Source of the DNA: Delftia tsuruhatensis NBRC 16741
GTDB taxonomy: Bacteria; Pseudomonadota; Gammaproteobacteria; Burkholderiales; Burkholderiaceae_C
NCBI RefSeq assembly: GCF_001571325.1
Contig: NZ_BCTO01000021.1
Coordinates: forward strand, 1-64,000
Reading direction: 5' to 3'
Length of the DNA stretch: 64,000 nt
Shown here: positions 61,949-64,000 of the stretch, one piece after another
Layout of the letters: the number at the start of each line of letters is the position of its first letter
Numbering within the stretch: position 1 is the stretch's first letter
Position numbers and translations under genes: made by a program
Notes under the pieces: generated by a model
What the model was told of the DNA's origin: nothing
The model's database searches: none
Seen by the model: only the letters and a program-made list of their open reading frames with translations

Positions 61949-62538
61949 GGCTGCGGGCCCTTGAGCGCCAGCGGCAGGCCGGCGCACATCAGCGTGACGG
62001 TTTCGCAGCTTTGCGCCGCGCGCTGGTTGAGCACGCCCAGCGCATCGACGAAGGCCCTCACCTGCGACCCCAGCGGGATCACGCCCAGGCCGATCTCGTT
62101 GCCGACCAGGATCACCGGGCCGGGCGCGCCCTCCAAGGCGTCAAGAAAGGCCGCGCATTGGCCCGACCATCCACGCGCCAGTTCCTCGGAAGGCTGGGCC
62201 GGCATCATCCAGTTGGTCAGCCACAGCGTCAGGCAGTCCACCACCAGCAGGCGCTGCGGCGTGCTGTGCCGCGCAAGCATGGCGGCCAGGTCCAGCGGCT
62301 CCTCAAGCGTGGCCATGCCGGGCACGCGCTCGGCGCGGTCGCGCCGGTGGCGGGCGATGCGCTCGCGCATTTCGTCGTCCCAGGGCTGGCCGGTGGCGAT
62401 CAGCGCGGCCTCGCGGTCCGGTGCGCCATCGAGCCAGGCGCGCGCCAGCAATTCGGCGCGGCGCGACTTGCCGCTTTTCTGGCCGCCCACAATGAGCTGG
62501 CTGCGGGGAAGCGAAACGGTGGAGATGGGCTCGGTCAT
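61945..62538 (-). CDS. cobU: Adenosylcobinamide kinase/guanylyltransferase
   Basis: Phosphorylates and then guanylylates adenosylcobinamide. In the 197 residues the P-loop is IVGGQKSGKSRRAE, and RERIARHRRDR carries the guanylylated histidine; VVDCLTLWLTNWM and LVGNEIGLGVIPLG are further signatures. One-base stop/start overlap with cobB (TGATG). CobS, the next enzyme, is not in the window. Confidence 0.94.
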   Translation of the reverse strand: MTEPISTVSLPRSQLIVGGQKSGKSRRAELLARAWLDGAPDREAALIATGQPWDDEMRERIARHRRDRAERVPGMATLEEPLDLAAMLARHSTPQRLLVVDCLTLWLTNWMMPAQPSEELARGWSGQCAAFLDALEGAPGPVILVGNEIGLGVIPLGSQVRAFVDALGVLNQRAAQSCETVTLMCAGLPLALKGPQP

Positions 62539-63935
62539 CACGCGGTCCCCGGATGAATGTCGGCGCCCAGCAGCGCGGCCACGGCACGCGGCTGCGAGGC
62601 AAACCAGGCATGGAAATAGCTGGCATGCACGCTGCCGTGGCGGTACAGCGCCTCGCCCCGGTCGGGATGGGCGTCCTGTCCCGGACGGCTGCTGCGCCCG
62701 GCCTCGGTCATGGAAGTCTCCAGCCGGCTGTAGTGAAAGGTGTGGCCGCGCAGCAGGCCCCAGGGCGTGGGCAGCTGCAGCATGCCCAGTCCGGCCAGGC
62801 GCGGCTGCATGCAGGCATGGCCGGGCAACAGGCCCCAGAGGTCCGTGGTCCGGCCCGCGGTGTCGGTCAGTCGCTCGCACAGCGCCAGCATACCGCCGCA
62901 CTCGGCCCAGACCGGGCGGCCGGCAGCCACGTGGCCGGCGATGTCGCCGCGCAGCGCGGCATTGGCGGCCAGAGCATCCAGGTGCAGCTCGGGATAGCCC
63001 CCGGGCAGCCACAGCGCATCGCAATCCGGCAGGCGCTCGCCGGCCAGCGGCGAGAAAAACGCCAGCCGCGCACCCATGGCACGCAGGCAGTCGAGGTTGG
63101 CCGCATAGATGAAGCTGAAGGCCGCGTCGCGCGCCACGGCCACGGTGCGGCCCGCCAGCCAGGGCTGCACCTGCTCGGTGCGTTCGGCAGGCAGCTCAAA
63201 ATCCACGGACCAGTCCTGCCAGCTGGCGCCCTGCCCCGGCCCGGCCTGCCAGGGCAACTGGCCCAGCGGCGTAGCCTGCAGCGCGTCGGCGGCCACGTCC
63301 AGGCGCACCAGCGCATCGTCCAGTTCATGTGCGGCGACCAGGCCCAGGTGTCTTTCGGGCAGCAGCGAGGCGGCGCCCTTGCCCTGCACGCGCGCCAGCG
63401 CGCCCAGCCACAGCGAGGGATCGCGCAGGCCGGCACGCAGCAGATCGGCATGGTGGGCGCTGCCCACCCGGTTGGCCAGCAGGCCGGCCCAGCGCAGGCC
63501 CGGCCGATAGTGCTGCAGGCCATGGGCCAGCGCGCCAAAGGTGCCGGCCATGCCCGAGGCGTCGATGACGGCCAGTACCGCCAGGCCCAGCCGCTCGGCC
63601 ACATCGGCCGCGCAGGGCGTGCCGTCGAACAGCCCCATGACGCCTTCCACCAGGATGAGATCGGCCTCGCAGGCGGCTGCGTGCAGGCGTGCACGCATGT
63701 CGGACTCGCCCGTCATCCACAGGTCTACGCTGTGCACGGGCGCGCCGCTGGCCAGTTCATGCCAGTGCGGATCCAGGAAGTCGGGGCCGCACTTGAACAC
63801 GCGCACGCGCCGGCCCTGGCGCGCATGCAGCCGCGCCAGCGCAGCCGTCAGCGTGGTCTTGCCCTGGCCCGAAGCCGTGGAAGTGATCAGCAGCGCCGGG
63901 CAGCGTGCCCCGCCCTGGCCAAGGTCAATGTTCAT
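62538..63935 (-). CDS. cobB: Cobyrinate a,c-diamide synthase
   Basis: CbiA/CobB enzyme that amidates the a and c side chains of cobyrinate with glutamine and ATP. In the 465 residues, LLITSTASGQGKTTLTAALARL is the N-terminal P-loop region, FKCGPDFLDPHWH follows, and VWAECGGMLALCE holds the glutaminase cysteine. The start at 63935 has a GGAG box seven bases upstream. It is the first gene of the upstream cob/btu block in the window. A cobalamin riboswitch, if any, would lie beyond 64000. Confidence 0.94.
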   Translation of the reverse strand: MNIDLGQGGARCPALLITSTASGQGKTTLTAALARLHARQGRRVRVFKCGPDFLDPHWHELASGAPVHSVDLWMTGESDMRARLHAAACEADLILVEGVMGLFDGTPCAADVAERLGLAVLAVIDASGMAGTFGALAHGLQHYRPGLRWAGLLANRVGSAHHADLLRAGLRDPSLWLGALARVQGKGAASLLPERHLGLVAAHELDDALVRLDVAADALQATPLGQLPWQAGPGQGASWQDWSVDFELPAERTEQVQPWLAGRTVAVARDAAFSFIYAANLDCLRAMGARLAFFSPLAGERLPDCDALWLPGGYPELHLDALAANAALRGDIAGHVAAGRPVWAECGGMLALCERLTDTAGRTTDLWGLLPGHACMQPRLAGLGMLQLPTPWGLLRGHTFHYSRLETSMTEAGRSSRPGQDAHPDRGEALYRHGSVHASYFHAWFASQPRAVAALLGADIHPGTA

Positions 63936-64000
63936 GTGTTCGCTCCGCGCGGCGCATTGTAGTGCGCGCCCGCACCGCGGCCGCAACCAATGCTTACGCA

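Overview
The window is high-GC (roughly two-thirds G+C by eye), gene-dense bacterial chromosome. It looks like a betaproteobacterium of the order Burkholderiales, family Comamonadaceae, most plausibly Delftia or a close relative. The evidence is the many orphan Bug/TctC-type periplasmic receptors paired with LysR regulators, the ispD-ispF/mfd/serB neighbourhood, and the composition. The genus is inference; no rRNA or tRNA gene was seen.

Layout. (1) 1-9.2 kb is core: an EnvZ-type histidine kinase, ispD-ispF, mfd, a small membrane protein, serB and an unusual Ala/Pro-rich secreted protein. (2) 9.2-21.5 kb is amino-acid handling and regulators: a PaaI thioesterase facing a MocR regulator, an orphan MetQ, a RhtA-like exporter facing an Lrp regulator, argO facing argP, a LysR/Bug receptor/M20 hydrolase unit and a PrlF-YhaV toxin-antitoxin pair. 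(3) 21.5-35.6 kb has slyX, an aminotransferase, an amidase/Bug unit, a DUF1016 nuclease, nth, two more Bug receptors with LuxR or LysR partners, a GNAT enzyme and a second MocR regulator. (4) 35.6-40.5 kb holds cobT, a damaged otnK followed by otnI, and a beta-propeller-like lipoprotein. (5) 40.7-49.4 kb is a catabolic operon controlled by a divergent LysR: two PCC-domain (DUF296) proteins, an SDR, a thiolase-fold enzyme, an acyl-CoA ligase and a TRAP transporter. Its genes mostly overlap, and its substrate cannot be read from the sequence. (6) 49.4-50.7 kb has a small Rossmann protein and a Phd/PIN toxin-antitoxin pair. (7) 51.3-64 kb is the cobalamin late-pathway and uptake cluster on the minus strand (cobB, cobU, btuF, btuC, btuD, then cobO, bluB, cbiB, cobD, cobQ). 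About 3 kb of unrelated accessory genes split it into two tightly overlapped blocks: a racemase, a VapBC pair, a PhyH dioxygenase and an internally deleted aminoglycoside-phosphotransferase pseudogene.

The genes work together in three ways. Cobalamin enzymes in the two blocks plus the distant cobT cover corrin amidation, adenosylation, aminopropanol attachment, nucleotide-loop activation and B12 import. Several transport/hydrolysis units pair a periplasmic receptor with one enzyme and one regulator. Three toxin-antitoxin pairs each carry recognisable operator-like repeats. The best candidate for an undescribed system is the PCC-domain/thiolase/TRAP operon at 41.7-49.4 kb.
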